Shown: positions 1 to 9,457, numbered from the stretch's first letter. The stretch: DNA of 64,000 bases from Paenibacillus sp. LHD-38 (GCF_031157315.1 NZ_JAVIFU010000003.1:124001-188000); one strand, 5' to 3'. A program made the numbers and translations. The notes: a model not told the origin generated them from the sequence alone.

Positions 1-327
1 CTCGCCGTAAGGGCCCTCCCACATGTAATAGCCTGCTTTTGTGGATATAAGCAGCTCGTCCCGATATGGAACAAGATCCTTTTTATAAACCGCACCGAAG
101 GTTTCCTCCGCGGATCCCGCAGGCGGTCCATAATTGTTTGCAAGGTCAAAATGGTTGATTCCAAGATCAAATGCTTTTAGAATCATTGCTCTTGAATTTT
201 CCAGCGGCTGGTTGCCGCCAAAGTTTTGCCAAAGTCCGAGTGAGATGGCGGGCAGCTTAATGCCGCTCTTGCCTGCGCGTTTGTACAACATATCGGAATA
301 ACGTGATTGCTCTGCTGCATATGGCAT
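1..327 (-). CDS. Aldo/keto reductase, N-terminal part (cut by window edge)
   Basis: The first 109 codons of a TIM-barrel aldo/keto reductase run off the left edge. Visible motifs are a first strand with GLWQNFGG, the catalytic-loop sequence FDLANNYGP (Asp and Tyr of the AKR tetrad) and a KAGYYMWEGPYG strand typical of the YghZ / L-glyceraldehyde-3-phosphate reductase subgroup. The ATG at 327 has AAGGGGA ten bases upstream. It is divergent from the AraC regulator at 479, which could control it. Substrate cannot be told from this piece. Confidence 0.85.
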   Translation of the reverse strand, partial: MPYAAEQSRYSDMLYKRAGKSGIKLPAISLGLWQNFGGNQPLENSRAMILKAFDLGINHFDLANNYGPPAGSAEETFGAVYKKDLVPYRDELLISTKAGYYMWEGPYGE

Positions 328-478
328 GTAATGGTAGTCCCCTTATCCTATTAATCTGATTTCCTTGAAAAAGAATATGCAATAATGTTTACTTCTAAAT
401 CTGATTACTTTCAAAGTATATTGATTTATACAGGAATAAGGAATGTCCACAAGCAAGGTTTATATGTCATAATGTAAG

Positions 479-1312
479 ATGTATAAGATTCAATGGCAGG
501 AGCTGAACCGGATGTGCGAGCATTATGATCTCATTTATTATTACCATGGAAAGCAGTATTGCCCTCCCAGCTACAATTGGGGACCAGGAGTAAAAGACCA
601 TTATAAAATTTTGTTTATTCATGAAGGAAAAGGCAGCTACCATATAAACGGCCATACGTATGAGCTAAAAAAAGGACAAGGCTTCATGGTTTTTCCAAAT
701 ATCATCTGTCATATGATGGCTGATGAGCTGGAACCGTGGGTTTATTCTTGGATAGCCTTTCAAGGCAGCAGCGTTGAGCGTTTGCTTGAACAAGTGCAGC
801 TCAGCGTCGACAACCCTTATTTCACCTTTGCGCCGGCCAATTGGTTTGACCCCTGGATGGATCAGCTGGCTGAAGCAGAAGCTCTTGAAAAAAACAGCGG
901 GCTTATCGTACACAGCCTGCTTTACCGTCTCTTCTCGGAATGGATCGATATGCTGACCGGACCTAATCAATTGGGGTACATGCCGAAAGCGAAGGATGAA
1001 TATGTGCGTAAAGCCGTCGAGTATATCAAAATGAATTATTATACAAAAATAAGCATTACCGAGCTGGCGAATCGGATCGGTATTGATCGAATCTATTTTT
1101 CGTCCTTGTTTAAAGAGATCGAGCAGCTTTCCCCTCAAATGTATTTATTGCATTACCGAATGGATAAAGCTTGTGATTTAATGAACAATCAGCAGCTCTC
1201 GGTTTCTGATATTTCCCATTCCGTCGGTTATACCGATCCTCTGCTCTTCTCGAAAATGTTCAAGAAGGTGAAGGGGGTGTCTCCCTCTCATTTCCGCAAA
1301 AAATTGATCTGA
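479..1312 (+). CDS. AraC-family transcriptional regulator
   Basis: 277 residues. An N-terminal cupin-like sensor half (about 30-130, with the HEGKGSYHINGHTYELKKGQ strand pattern) is followed by two helix-turn-helix units (about 175-275): ITELANRIGIDRIYFSSLFK and VSDISHSVGYTDPLLFSKMF, ending in the usual GVSPSHFRK. Such proteins activate sugar-use genes on binding a small ligand. The start is uncertain: ATG 479 follows an in-frame stop and has no clear SD, whereas ATG 512 has AGGAG nine bases upstream and would give 266 residues. It is divergent from the aldo/keto reductase, a plausible target. Confidence 0.9.
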   Translation: MYKIQWQELNRMCEHYDLIYYYHGKQYCPPSYNWGPGVKDHYKILFIHEGKGSYHINGHTYELKKGQGFMVFPNIICHMMADELEPWVYSWIAFQGSSVERLLEQVQLSVDNPYFTFAPANWFDPWMDQLAEAEALEKNSGLIVHSLLYRLFSEWIDMLTGPNQLGYMPKAKDEYVRKAVEYIKMNYYTKISITELANRIGIDRIYFSSLFKEIEQLSPQMYLLHYRMDKACDLMNNQQLSVSDISHSVGYTDPLLFSKMFKKVKGVSPSHFRKKLI

Positions 1313-1314
1313 AA

Positions 1315-1362
1315 AAATAGAAAAGAACCTGCAGGCGTTAGCTCACAGGTTCTTTTCTATTT
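1315..1362. terminator. Bidirectional terminator between AraC gene and GNAT gene
   Basis: A 17-bp perfect stem (arms 1315-1331 and 1346-1362, 14-nt loop) with A-rich and T-rich flanks lies between two convergent genes and can serve both. Confidence 0.85.
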
Positions 1363-1363
1363 A

Positions 1364-1792
1364 TTAATGTGATAAATCTTTAACCATCTTAACATGCGGG
1401 ATGTTTTCTTCCATAAATACGGTCGACGCCACTTCATAACCTTGCTTTTCATAAAAAGCCGCCGCTTGCACCTGTCCATGCAGCTTGGCTTTCTTCATTC
1501 CTTTCTCGCGTGCAATCGCTTCAAGCTCGTCCATGATCGCTTTGCCTAAGCGGTGCATCCGGTGAGTGGATAGCACACAGATACGCTCCAGCTTAGCATA
1601 TTCATCCACAACCCGCACTCTGCCTGTGCCAACTGGTTCGTTTTCGTAATAAACAAGGACATGATCGGCGATATCTTCAAATTCATCCAGCTCTACTTCC
1701 TCCGCTACACCCTGCTCCTTCACGAAGACTGCTTTCCGAATACGGAATGCATCATCTAATTGCTCTTCAGTCGTAATACGTGTCGTTTCCAT
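1364..1792 (-). CDS. GNAT-family N-acetyltransferase (YjcF-like)
   Basis: 142 residues from the preferred start (ATG 1792, with GGAAGG ten bases upstream; an in-frame ATG at 1810 adds six residues). The fold is GNAT: RKAVFVKEQGV near the N-terminus, then GTGRVRVVD and LERICVLSTHRMHRLGKAIM, which forms the acetyl-CoA pyrophosphate loop, and AAAFYEKQGYEV near the end. The order and spacing match Bacillus subtilis YjcF and its relatives, which acetylate unknown small molecules. The physiological substrate is not known. Confidence 0.85.
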   Translation of the reverse strand: METTRITTEEQLDDAFRIRKAVFVKEQGVAEEVELDEFEDIADHVLVYYENEPVGTGRVRVVDEYAKLERICVLSTHRMHRLGKAIMDELEAIAREKGMKKAKLHGQVQAAAFYEKQGYEVASTVFMEENIPHVKMVKDLSH

Positions 1793-1909
1793 CCTTCTCT
1801 TTCCTTCCATAACTAAATTACTTCTTGTCCTGCGTTTCAGCAGCCTATGCTTCTTATTATAATGCTTAATGCTTAATTAGCAAAAATTACTGGTTTGTTT
1901 GACTCCGAT

Positions 1910-2503
1910 TTATCCTTCTTCCGATTCCAAACGTTGTTTTTTTCTGCAGACATACACAAACGCAGGTGGAATATTAAACGGAACAAATATTATTTCATCA
2001 ATATAGAAATAGAAGCTCAGCTGCTTTTTCATTTGCTGAGAATATTGAAATGCAATAAACAGACCATCATCCCGTAAAGAGGCCGTAATCTGTTCCAGCA
2101 ATGCCGTTCTATACGCGTGAGTAAAATTAAAAAATGGAAGTCCGCTTATGATGCAATCCAGTTGTTCGATTCCTTCTTGGGCTAAAGCTTCATGCAGTTC
2201 CAACGTATTCTGAAAGATTAAGAACCGGGGATAAGCATCTTTTAATGCTTTAAACATATACGGATCCTTCTCAAATAATAAAATATTTGTTTGGCTGCTG
2301 GCTGCTTTCTTAATATGCTTTGTTATCGCCCCTGTACCTGCACCTAGTTCAGCTATATGATTTACAGCTTGCCATGGCACGCTTTCAACCATTTTTCGGC
2401 CTAAATAATTTGAGCTCGGGGTTACGCTTCCCATTTGACCTGGTTTATAAAAGAATTTAAACATAAATAATATTTTCTCGAGAATTGATTTATTAATACC
2501 CAT
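1910..2503 (-). CDS. Class I SAM-dependent methyltransferase (phospholipid / rRNA dimethylase-like)
   Basis: 197 residues. SAM motif I is IAELGAGTGAITKHI (about 50-64), motif II is LLFEKDPYMFKAL, and the post-motif GLPFFNF stands where N6-adenine and phospholipid N-methyltransferases carry an N/D-P-P-F type loop. The N-terminal FFYKPGQMGSVTPSSNYLG resembles bacterial phospholipid N-methyltransferases (PmtA-type) and stand-alone rRNA dimethylase-like proteins. SD GGGAGG precedes ATG 2503 by 12 bases. It stands alone, so the substrate cannot be inferred from neighbours. Confidence 0.75.
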   Translation of the reverse strand: MGINKSILEKILFMFKFFYKPGQMGSVTPSSNYLGRKMVESVPWQAVNHIAELGAGTGAITKHIKKAASSQTNILLFEKDPYMFKALKDAYPRFLIFQNTLELHEALAQEGIEQLDCIISGLPFFNFTHAYRTALLEQITASLRDDGLFIAFQYSQQMKKQLSFYFYIDEIIFVPFNIPPAFVYVCRKKQRLESEEG

Positions 2504-2726
2504 ATGCTGCGAAAGCCTCCCTTATTGCAAGCTCATCAAGCTAGAAATAAATGAAGTAAAGGGAATGGTGAACGATTTCTGAGCACTTTTATAATACTGT
2601 GTATCCTATTTGGAGTAAAATCACTATCTTGAGGAACTATATGCCAAATACGGAGCGTTTTTTTCGGTTATTTACATGCTATGCTGTTCTTAGGTTTAAC
2701 CATTATATTAAAAGGCGGGATCATTC

Positions 2727-3566
2727 GTGTCATACCTATCTATTAGTACATGGAGTTTACATCGCATATTGGGCCCTCTCCGCTGGACGATTTGGGATAC
2801 AGAAACAAGCAGCCATCAGATTAGTGAACAGGAACAGCCTCAGTTGTTGACCTTACTGGAGCTTCCCGCAGAAGCGGCTGCCAGGGACTATCAAGCGCTG
2901 GAGGTTTGTCATTTTCATTTCGCATCAACGGAGCCAGAATATCTAGAGCAGCTAAAAAAATCCTTTCACGAAGCCAATATCAAATTTGATACGCTGCTGC
3001 TCGATTACGGCGATATCACTTCAGCGGATGAAAACAAGCGATTGGCCGACCTCTCTTTGATTAAAAAATGGATCGATATCGCCTCACTTTGCGGAGCAAA
3101 GCAAATACGGGTAATTGCTGGAGAAGCCTCCCCTACGAATGAAGCAGCCATTCAAATTTCTGCGGCATCCTTAGCTGAGCTGGCTTCGTACGGGGCCTCC
3201 AAGGCTGTTCATGTCATTACAGAAAATTTCAAATCGCTCCCTTCAACTGCCGAAAGCAGTCTCAAGCTGCTTGCGCAAGCTGGAAGCCAACTCGGTTTTA
3301 TTACGGATTTCGGAAACTATCATGGTGAAGGGAAAGTCGAAGAAATCGGAGCGACAGCTCCCCTTAGCGTTTCCGTTCATGTGAAGCCCACCTACGATCA
3401 AGCTGGCTTCCCGGACAAAAATGAGCTGATTACTTTTCTCAACAAAGTTGAAGAAACAGGCTACGACGGCGCATATGTCCTCATTTATGATGGTCCCGGC
3501 GATATGTGGGCGGGCTTGGAACGCGTCAAAGCTATTGTAAAGCCATTTTTATTGACAGTCCGTTAG
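2727..3566 (+). CDS. Sugar phosphate isomerase/epimerase-type TIM-barrel protein
   Basis: 279 residues starting at GTG 2727 (SD AAGGCGGG, 8 bases away). The AP-endonuclease-2 / xylose-isomerase-like barrel is recognisable from SISTWSLH at the first strand, ALEVCHFHF at the second, IRVIAGEA in the middle, VITENFKS, and GFITDFGN with VHVKPTYD toward the end, where the metal-binding Glu, Asp and His residues lie. Such enzymes isomerise or epimerise sugars or inositols with a divalent metal. Its last codons overlap the promoter of the next gene. The substrate is unknown. Confidence 0.8.
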   Translation: MSYLSISTWSLHRILGPLRWTIWDTETSSHQISEQEQPQLLTLLELPAEAAARDYQALEVCHFHFASTEPEYLEQLKKSFHEANIKFDTLLLDYGDITSADENKRLADLSLIKKWIDIASLCGAKQIRVIAGEASPTNEAAIQISAASLAELASYGASKAVHVITENFKSLPSTAESSLKLLAQAGSQLGFITDFGNYHGEGKVEEIGATAPLSVSVHVKPTYDQAGFPDKNELITFLNKVEETGYDGAYVLIYDGPGDMWAGLERVKAIVKPFLLTVR

Positions 3567-3580
3567 CTCCCTCCTATACT
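3552..3580 (+). promoter_or_regulatory. Sigma-A promoter of the FhuF-like gene
   Basis: TTGACA (3552-3557), a 17-base spacer and TATACT (3575-3580). The -35 element lies inside the last codons of the upstream epimerase gene. Confidence 0.8.
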
Positions 3581-3591
3581 GATAGAGTACA

Positions 3592-3610
3592 TAGAATGAT
3601 AATCGTTATC
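3592..3610 (+). promoter_or_regulatory. Fur box
   Basis: The 19-mer ending in GATAATCGTTATC matches the classic Fur consensus at 16 of 19 positions. It lies just downstream of the -10 element, over the likely transcription start, so iron-loaded Fur would repress the FhuF-like gene. Confidence 0.8.
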
Positions 3611-3667
3611 GATACAGCATATACTCTATTAGCCATTATTTTAGATTAGAAAATGAGGAGCTCGCTA

Positions 3668-4468
3668 ATGTCGAATCAAATGGACTTTACGCTTGTCGAA
3701 ACCTATTTTCATATTTCACCGGGGGGTGCGGCCCATCCCATGCTTGAGCTTCCCGCCGTTAATTTTCATAATCGCGACATTTCTCATGCAACCTTGATTA
3801 AGGCTGGCGATATGGTCCAAGCAACGGGCATGGAATTAGCAGCATCCTTTGTCGGCATGTCCTTCTTCAATCTTTGTATTACGAACCTCATTTTTGCGGC
3901 CCAATACAACCGATATTTAGATTTATCACTGCAAAACTTGACTTATCAGCTGGAACAACATGATGATCATGCACATCTTGGCTTTAAAATTAATGAATTG
4001 CGCTGGACAGAGGTTCCGACCGAAGATCAGGAACGTAAGGCTTTTCTTGAGCAAGCCTTCGGTTCCTATTTCAAAGAAGAAATAAATGCAATCGTCGAAG
4101 CTATTGCACTTAGCGCTGATGTGAAATCAGCGATGATTTGGAACCAAGTGGGCGGCCAAATCCATTTTGTGCGAGATTATGTGAATCAAAACATTAAGGA
4201 TCCCGCTCTTCTTTCCAATTTCCAACGGGATTTTGATGTTTTAGTCGGACTTCCAGCTGAGGTATTTAACCGTAAACGCAATCCATTCATTCACAAACCG
4301 CGCTATATTGATAATCCGTGGGCACCTGAAGGTGAAAAACTGATGATGCATTCCTCCTGCTGCATGTATGAATGCCGGGTAGACGGTCAAAAATGTTATA
4401 CCTGTCCGCGCATGCTGCCCGAGGAACGAGAAGGAAGAAGCAAGCTGGTTGCTGCTGGTGCTCAATAA
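3668..4468 (+). CDS. FhuF-like siderophore-iron (ferric) reductase, [2Fe-2S]
   Basis: 266 residues from ATG 3668 (SD GAGGAG seven bases upstream; an ATG at 3653 is part of the SD itself). The C-terminus carries the FhuF cluster signature C-C-x10-C-x2-C (SSCCMYECRVDGQKCYTC), known in FhuF to bind an unusual [2Fe-2S] centre that reduces Fe(III) in imported hydroxamate siderophores. The body is alpha-helical, as in FhuF / IucA-IucC C-terminal-like reductases. A strong promoter with a Fur box precedes it, consistent with iron-starvation control. No siderophore transporter is in the window, so the cognate siderophore is unknown. Confidence 0.88.
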   Translation: MSNQMDFTLVETYFHISPGGAAHPMLELPAVNFHNRDISHATLIKAGDMVQATGMELAASFVGMSFFNLCITNLIFAAQYNRYLDLSLQNLTYQLEQHDDHAHLGFKINELRWTEVPTEDQERKAFLEQAFGSYFKEEINAIVEAIALSADVKSAMIWNQVGGQIHFVRDYVNQNIKDPALLSNFQRDFDVLVGLPAEVFNRKRNPFIHKPRYIDNPWAPEGEKLMMHSSCCMYECRVDGQKCYTCPRMLPEEREGRSKLVAAGAQ

Positions 4469-4470
4469 AC

Positions 4471-4519
4471 AAAAAAAGCTGTTGACAGATACGCTAAGTA
4501 TCTGTCAACAGCTTTTTTT
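4471..4519. terminator. Bidirectional terminator after the FhuF-like gene
   Basis: About 20 bp of perfect stem (arms around 4474-4491 and 4499-4516), loop CGCTAAG, A-run before and T-run after. It separates the FhuF-like gene from the convergent recombinase gene. Confidence 0.9.
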
Positions 4520-4544
4520 ATAAAAGAAGCAGATTCCCTATATT

Positions 4545-4572
4545 TGTTTACATAATTATAATTACGTTATGT
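4545..4572 (-). other. dif-like Xer recombination site (candidate)
   Basis: Read on the minus strand: left arm ACATAACGTAA, 6-bp centre TTATAA, right arm TTATGTAAACA. The right arm matches the conserved XerD-side half of Bacillus-type dif. The site overlaps the last codon and stop of the adjacent recombinase gene. Fifteen bases (ATTTGTTTACATAAT on the plus strand, 4542-4556) recur exactly at 36222-36236 beside xerS. Inverted TACATAA / TTATGTA blocks flank an 11-base centre. Function is inferred. Confidence 0.45.
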
Positions 4573-5535
4573 ATTATGAAACTTTAATGGAATTTTGCTT
4601 GAAATGTTGTTCATTGCGTTCCGAAGCTGTTTATTATCAATATGTGTATAAATTTGCGTTGTTTCTATGCTTGCATGACCGAGCAGCTCCTGCAAGGTTC
4701 GGATATCGGTACCGCTGCGGATTTGCATAGTCGCAAAAGAGTGGCGCAGTTTATGGCTTGATAGCCGTTTATCAGCTAAGGCCGGCATCCGTTCCTTCAG
4801 CTGCCTGATCGTTTCATCTGCAACAGTCTGAATCATGCGAATGGACAATCTTCGTCCAAATTGGGAGACAAAAAACGGCTGCTCCTTGCCCTGCCTTGAT
4901 TCCTTGCGATCTGCGAGCGCTTCATTCAGCATATGCTGCAATGCTTCCGGCAGCGGGATAACGCGCCATTTGCGTCCTTTCCCAAGAATATGGATAGACC
5001 CGTCCTGCCGGAAATCCTGTACATTCATCCGGTGGACTTCTCCTACTCGCAATCCGGCATACGCCATCAATAGTACAATTGATACATTTCGAATATAATA
5101 TTTGCCTTTCATCGTATGGAGCAGCGCTTCAAGCTCGTTCTCCTCCAAATAGACAGGAATTCGATTTTTCTCCTGCTTTGACTTCGCAATGAGCGCCGCG
5201 GGGTTACTCTCCAAATGCTCCATTTCGATCAACGCTTTAAAAAAAGAACGCAAGGAAGAGAGCTTCCGGTTCCGCGCCTCATCACCTGCTCCCTTTTCAC
5301 GGCAAACAGCCATATATCTCATAATATCCATTTTCGTAATTTTCTTCGTATCTGTCGGATGTACCGTCTGGAGAAAATAATTGACATCATTCATGTAGGC
5401 TTGATGCGTTGACTTCGTCATCCCTTTATTCTTCATCCAAATGGAAAATAGATCCATCTCTAACCCGTAGCTATCCTTTACTTCATATTGTCCCATATAA
5501 ATTGTAAATCCTCCATATGTATCCATATTAATCAC
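4567..5535 (-). CDS. Tyrosine recombinase / integrase (XerC/D-like, orphan)
   Basis: 322 residues. The N-terminal SAM-like DNA-binding domain (about 25-125: STHQAYMNDVNYFL) precedes the catalytic domain (about 140-315), with the Arg in AYAGLRVGEVHRM, the Lys in GKGRKWRVIPL, HKLRHSFA, LLGHAS and the nucleophile Tyr in QIYTHID. All catalytic residues are present. It is neither an operon member nor next to codV/ripX-type neighbours. Its stop codon overlaps a dif-like sequence. It could act at that site, be a relic of a mobile element, or be an extra chromosomal Xer protein; the sequence does not decide. Confidence 0.88.
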   Translation of the reverse strand: MINMDTYGGFTIYMGQYEVKDSYGLEMDLFSIWMKNKGMTKSTHQAYMNDVNYFLQTVHPTDTKKITKMDIMRYMAVCREKGAGDEARNRKLSSLRSFFKALIEMEHLESNPAALIAKSKQEKNRIPVYLEENELEALLHTMKGKYYIRNVSIVLLMAYAGLRVGEVHRMNVQDFRQDGSIHILGKGRKWRVIPLPEALQHMLNEALADRKESRQGKEQPFFVSQFGRRLSIRMIQTVADETIRQLKERMPALADKRLSSHKLRHSFATMQIRSGTDIRTLQELLGHASIETTQIYTHIDNKQLRNAMNNISSKIPLKFHNT

Positions 5536-5589
5536 TCTATTTAGTTGATCACTATGCTAGTATGATAGCTTAAAAATCGATATAAAAGC

Positions 5590-5624
5590 AAACTGCGTGA
5601 AATATGTATTTCACGCAGTTTTTT
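5590..5624 (-). terminator. Terminator of the germinant receptor operon
   Basis: 14-bp perfect stem (5590-5603 / 5608-5621) with loop ATGT and T-rich flanks, lying between the C-subunit gene and the start of the recombinase gene. Confidence 0.8.
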
Positions 5625-5662
5625 GAAGCGTAAAAACAACCTTTTCCTGCATATTAAAACGA

Positions 5663-6880
5663 TTAGTATCCTTGCTTTGAGCCCGTTTCCGTTATTGATA
5701 CCATCACATCATAAGTAATGGGAATACGGCTAAATTCCTCATCCCAATCCTCTTTTACCGTTTTCCATACCTTAGGGTGTTTTATACTCAATTTTGTTCC
5801 AAAACCAACAACATCCGTTTTATACTCTTTCTGTATTTTATTAAGTCCCAGCTTGATCAGCCGTTTTATTTCTGTCTCCACTGACTGCTCCGCCTTACTT
5901 AAAAACTTTTCATCTATAGGTTCATTCATAACCAGCCATTCTTCAATTAAACGTCCTTCGGTTTCGATGTTGACTCGAAAACTGATTTTACTCCCATCAA
6001 CATAAGGCACAATTTTGCTCTTCATAGATTTTAGCTCGTACGTGATAACCTGTTTGGTTTTTGGATCATAACTTTTAACGGCGCCGCCTTTCCCTTCGCC
6101 TTTTAACCAGGTTACCCCTAACAATTCTTCCTCGCTTAATCTCCCTCTAAATTTCTGTGTCTTGCCTTTGATAACAGCTGCTCCTGAAAATTCCACTTCG
6201 CCGTCAACCGCAATGACGTTTTGCAATAAATAACTGGATTTGGAATTCATTTTTCCTTCAAGTTTGATGAGAGACATTGGCGGCAAAATTTTATACGTAC
6301 GATAACGATTGTCAACCATGCCAAAGAGCCGAAAGGCAGGAATAATTGCTTTCCCTTTTGCTTCTAAGACATCTCTTGCTATCCCTCTGCTCATGACAAC
6401 TAGGCAATTAAGACGAATATCGTTATCACGCAGCATGAAGCTCAGAAGGTTATTCATATCATAGCGACGAGATAATGATTCATTAATGATGATCACTTTC
6501 ATATGATGACCGACAATCGGACGTTCCAAGCGAGCGGAAAACTGCCTGATCATCTCGAAAAGTGAATCTCCGGTTTCTGATACGTTAAGGTAAGGTTTGG
6601 CCGAGGCATCGCTTTTCGTATCCCCGCTCTTCGCCTCCGACTGCTTGTCTACGATTTGTAATGTATAGGTAAGATTGTCTTTTTTTCTGTATTTTGAACC
6701 ACGATTCTCCAGCTTTTCCTCAAGCTGCGTTTCATTTGCCAAATCTAGGCCCATACCGACAATGATACTAAGATCTTCGATTTCATCCTTGCTCCAGCAG
6801 CCCGTTTGAAAGAGCAGTGCAATGAGGCAAAGAATGATTGCAATTGGTCGAAAATTACTACGACTTCGGTATCCCATCAT
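5663..6880 (-). CDS. Spore germination lipoprotein, Ger(x)C family (GerKC-type)
   Basis: 405 residues, normal family length. The N-terminal hydrophobic segment ends in TGC (Cys28), the expected diacylglycerol attachment site, followed by WSKDEIEDLSIIVGMGLD, the family opening. C subunits sit on the outer face of the spore inner membrane and complete A/B/C germinant receptors. SD AAAGGAG precedes ATG 6880 by six bases. The start overlaps the end of the B-subunit gene by 23 bases, suggesting translational coupling. It is the last gene of the operon, followed by a terminator. The germinant cannot be read from sequence. Confidence 0.93.
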   Translation of the reverse strand: MMGYRSRSNFRPIAIILCLIALLFQTGCWSKDEIEDLSIIVGMGLDLANETQLEEKLENRGSKYRKKDNLTYTLQIVDKQSEAKSGDTKSDASAKPYLNVSETGDSLFEMIRQFSARLERPIVGHHMKVIIINESLSRRYDMNNLLSFMLRDNDIRLNCLVVMSRGIARDVLEAKGKAIIPAFRLFGMVDNRYRTYKILPPMSLIKLEGKMNSKSSYLLQNVIAVDGEVEFSGAAVIKGKTQKFRGRLSEEELLGVTWLKGEGKGGAVKSYDPKTKQVITYELKSMKSKIVPYVDGSKISFRVNIETEGRLIEEWLVMNEPIDEKFLSKAEQSVETEIKRLIKLGLNKIQKEYKTDVVGFGTKLSIKHPKVWKTVKEDWDEEFSRIPITYDVMVSITETGSKQGY

Positions 6881-7976
6881 CCTTCGCTCCTTTATTGCTT
6901 TTCTTCCATTTAGTCAGCATTAACGCCAGGATCGGAATCGGAATGAACAAATATAAAGCCAAATTACCAAGAAAATCACCAAAGGCAAATAGCGTACTTA
7001 ACTCTTTGGGGAGCGTTGAAATGATAAATACGATCGTGAGCAGCCCGTACAAGCATTTCACTATTTTAACCTTGAAAATCTGCGACATCCCTAAAGCTGC
7101 TGCATAATACGTAATCGTGAAGGTGGAATAAATTTGCATGATCCAGATGACCAGCAGCAACGACTCGAATCTCTCAAAAATCAAGCCTGTAAACTCAAAG
7201 CTTCGAACAAGATCAAGCGTCGGCCATGTTCTCGTACTTACCCCGTGAATCGATAACCCTCCAATAACGACAACAACTGTGAGCAAATATATAATCATGG
7301 GAATCGTTGTGCCAATCACAACGGCTTTCACCGATTTATTAGGGTTGCTCATGAAGGCAGTAATGACCAAGATAATTTCCACACCGAGAAAAGAAAGAGC
7401 TGTGGAACGGACGCCATTAATTGCCGGGAAAATTCCTTGTCCCAAAAAAGGCCGCAAATTCTCCCAGTCAAAAATCTTAAGCGACATGAGCATCACCAAT
7501 AAATAGATGACGATCGTTACAGGCAAAATCAATTCAAACAATCGCGCGATTGGATTTATACCGCCGGTCATCAAATAGAGACTAACCCACATAAATACCA
7601 TGACAATAGCCCAAGATGGCGTTCCTTCAAGCAAGAATAGCCCCGTTACTTCTGACAGTGCGCGTACCTGATATGCGGCAGTCATGAAAAAATAAATGAT
7701 ATAAGCTAAGCCGATAAAACCACCGATCCATTTTCCCAGCAGCAATTGATAATATTGAAAAACAGTTAGGCCTGCATGTGATTTTGATAATACTGCCATG
7801 ATCACGCCTGCTGCAATGGCAACCATACCGCCTAATAATACGGACAGCCATACATCCGGCGTCCCCACCAAATCTACGGAAGCTCTTGGTAAGGTCAGGA
7901 TCCCCGATCCGAGTAAAAAATTCGAGACGATCACAGCGGTTTGGACGGTAGTAATTCGATCCTGAGCCTTTTTCAT
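6858..7976 (-). CDS. Spore germination permease, GerAB/GerKB type
   Basis: 372 residues, about ten membrane segments, opening with ITTVQTAVIVSNFLLGSGIL, the APC-superfamily pattern of endospore germination permeases. The B subunit holds the germinant-binding pocket in Bacillus receptors. SD GGGAGG lies five bases before ATG 7976. It is the middle gene of the A-B-C operon, 24 bases after the A-subunit gene. A 180-codon open frame on the same strand spanning this junction has no family features and is treated as chance. Confidence 0.93.
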   Translation of the reverse strand: MKKAQDRITTVQTAVIVSNFLLGSGILTLPRASVDLVGTPDVWLSVLLGGMVAIAAGVIMAVLSKSHAGLTVFQYYQLLLGKWIGGFIGLAYIIYFFMTAAYQVRALSEVTGLFLLEGTPSWAIVMVFMWVSLYLMTGGINPIARLFELILPVTIVIYLLVMLMSLKIFDWENLRPFLGQGIFPAINGVRSTALSFLGVEIILVITAFMSNPNKSVKAVVIGTTIPMIIYLLTVVVVIGGLSIHGVSTRTWPTLDLVRSFEFTGLIFERFESLLLVIWIMQIYSTFTITYYAAALGMSQIFKVKIVKCLYGLLTIVFIISTLPKELSTLFAFGDFLGNLALYLFIPIPILALMLTKWKKSNKGAKDDGIPKS

Positions 7977-8000
7977 TGGAGCCTCCCTCTATTACAAGAA

Positions 8001-9452
8001 TTACTTTTTTTTCCTCCTTACATTTGCAGGATGCAGCATTTCGGGTCTCTTTTTCATCAAAAAAATAGGTGCGCGAACAAAAAAATCTTTCCAGTCCCCT
8101 ACTCGATAAGGTGCTCCGGGACTTGCATAGGGTACGCCAAAGCTCTTCAGCTTGCATACATGCGCGCATAATAGAAGAACAAACAATACGACGCCATAAA
8201 GCCCGAAAGCTGCCGCGCAGAACATAGCTCCAAAACGAAGCATGCGAAGCGCGATACCGGCACTATATTGCGGAATTGAAAAGGACGAAATAGCCGTTAC
8301 CGCAACGACAATGACAAGAATAGGACTGACGATTCCTGCTTGCACGGCTGCTTCGCCGATAATCAAACCGCCAACGATGCCCATGGCAGGCCCGATTGGT
8401 TTTGGCAATCGAAGCCCGGCTTCCCGCAGTATTTCTATCGCAATCTCCATGATTAATGCTTCTACCAGTGAAGAAAAAGGAACGCCAACCCTTGCTCCAA
8501 TAATCGAAATCGCAAGCTTTGTAGGAATTAAGCCGGGATGGAATGAGATAAACGAGATATACATAGCAGGCGTCAACAGAGCAACCATTGCCGCGAAAAA
8601 ACGAAGAATTCGGAGTAACGAACCCGCAAGCCAGCGTTCATAATAATCCTCGGGAGATTGCAGCAGCATACTAAAGGTAACCGGCGCTATCAAGGCAAAA
8701 GGAGTACCGTCAAGCAGAATAGCAACCCTGCCTTCCATCAATGCCCCTATGACACGATCCGGTCTCTCCGTGCTCTGAATTTGCGGAAACGGACTGAGAA
8801 AATTATCTTCGATTAACTGCTCGACATAGCCGGATTCCGGTAAATTATCAATATCAATTTTACTGACTCTGTCCTTAACCTCCTCCAAAAGTTCAGGATC
8901 AACAATATCTTTAATATAAGCAATAACAAGCTCTTTTTTCGCGCGTGATCCCACCTGCATGCTAATAAAAGCCATACTGTCATTTTCGCCATGTCTGCGC
9001 AGCAGCGCTGTGTTATCGGATAAGCATTCATTAAAGCCTGCACGCGGTCCCCTTACCAGTGCTTCTGAAATCGGCTCCTCGATGCTCCTCGATTTATTTT
9101 TTGCCGTCCCGATCAAAATCATTTCCGGCATTCCATCGATAATTAGTGCCGTTGCGCCCATCAGCACCTTAGGAATCAACTCATCTAAAACACTTACTTC
9201 CGTTAGCTGACTGACCGTTAATACCTGGTTAATCAAATAAGATTTTGTAACAGGCACACAATCTCGTGACAAGGACATTAACGGACGCAAAACATGAAGA
9301 TCTATCAAATCACGATCGGCTAATCCATTCACAAACACAATAGCAGCTTTAATTTCGGTATCACCAAGCATAAACTCTCGTATCGCAACATCGGAATGAA
9401 ATGACATTTGCTCGCGTATAGCAGCAATTTTTACCGTTAAGTGTTCACTCAT
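8001..9452 (-). CDS. Spore germination protein, GerA/GerKA family
   Basis: 483 residues. The large N-terminal cytoplasmic region (about 1-280) contains [17 protein letters not shown] and [17 protein letters not shown], the hallmark R-G-P-R-x-G-F-x-E of GerA-family A subunits. Four to five membrane segments follow from about 290, with [25 protein letters not shown] subunits form the membrane core of the receptor. Translation probably couples to the small upstream gene: its start lies five bases after that stop codon, and the SD AGGGATGA lies within that gene. Confidence 0.94.
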   Translation of the reverse strand: MSEHLTVKIAAIREQMSFHSDVAIREFMLGDTEIKAAIVFVNGLADRDLIDLHVLRPLMSLSRDCVPVTKSYLINQVLTVSQLTEVSVLDELIPKVLMGATALIIDGMPEMILIGTAKNKSRSIEEPISEALVRGPRAGFNECLSDNTALLRRHGENDSMAFISMQVGSRAKKELVIAYIKDIVDPELLEEVKDRVSKIDIDNLPESGYVEQLIEDNFLSPFPQIQSTERPDRVIGALMEGRVAILLDGTPFALIAPVTFSMLLQSPEDYYERWLAGSLLRILRFFAAMVALLTPAMYISFISFHPGLIPTKLAISIIGARVGVPFSSLVEALIMEIAIEILREAGLRLPKPIGPAMGIVGGLIIGEAAVQAGIVSPILVIVVAVTAISSFSIPQYSAGIALRMLRFGAMFCAAAFGLYGVVLFVLLLCAHVCKLKSFGVPYASPGAPYRVGDWKDFFVRAPIFLMKKRPEMLHPANVRRKKK

Positions 9453-9457
9453 ATCTA

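Noticed and set aside
7627..8169. 180-codon open frame across the junction of the two ger genes
   Set aside because: It lies in another frame of well-supported germination genes, lacks an SD and has an unlikely Cys/Arg-rich composition.
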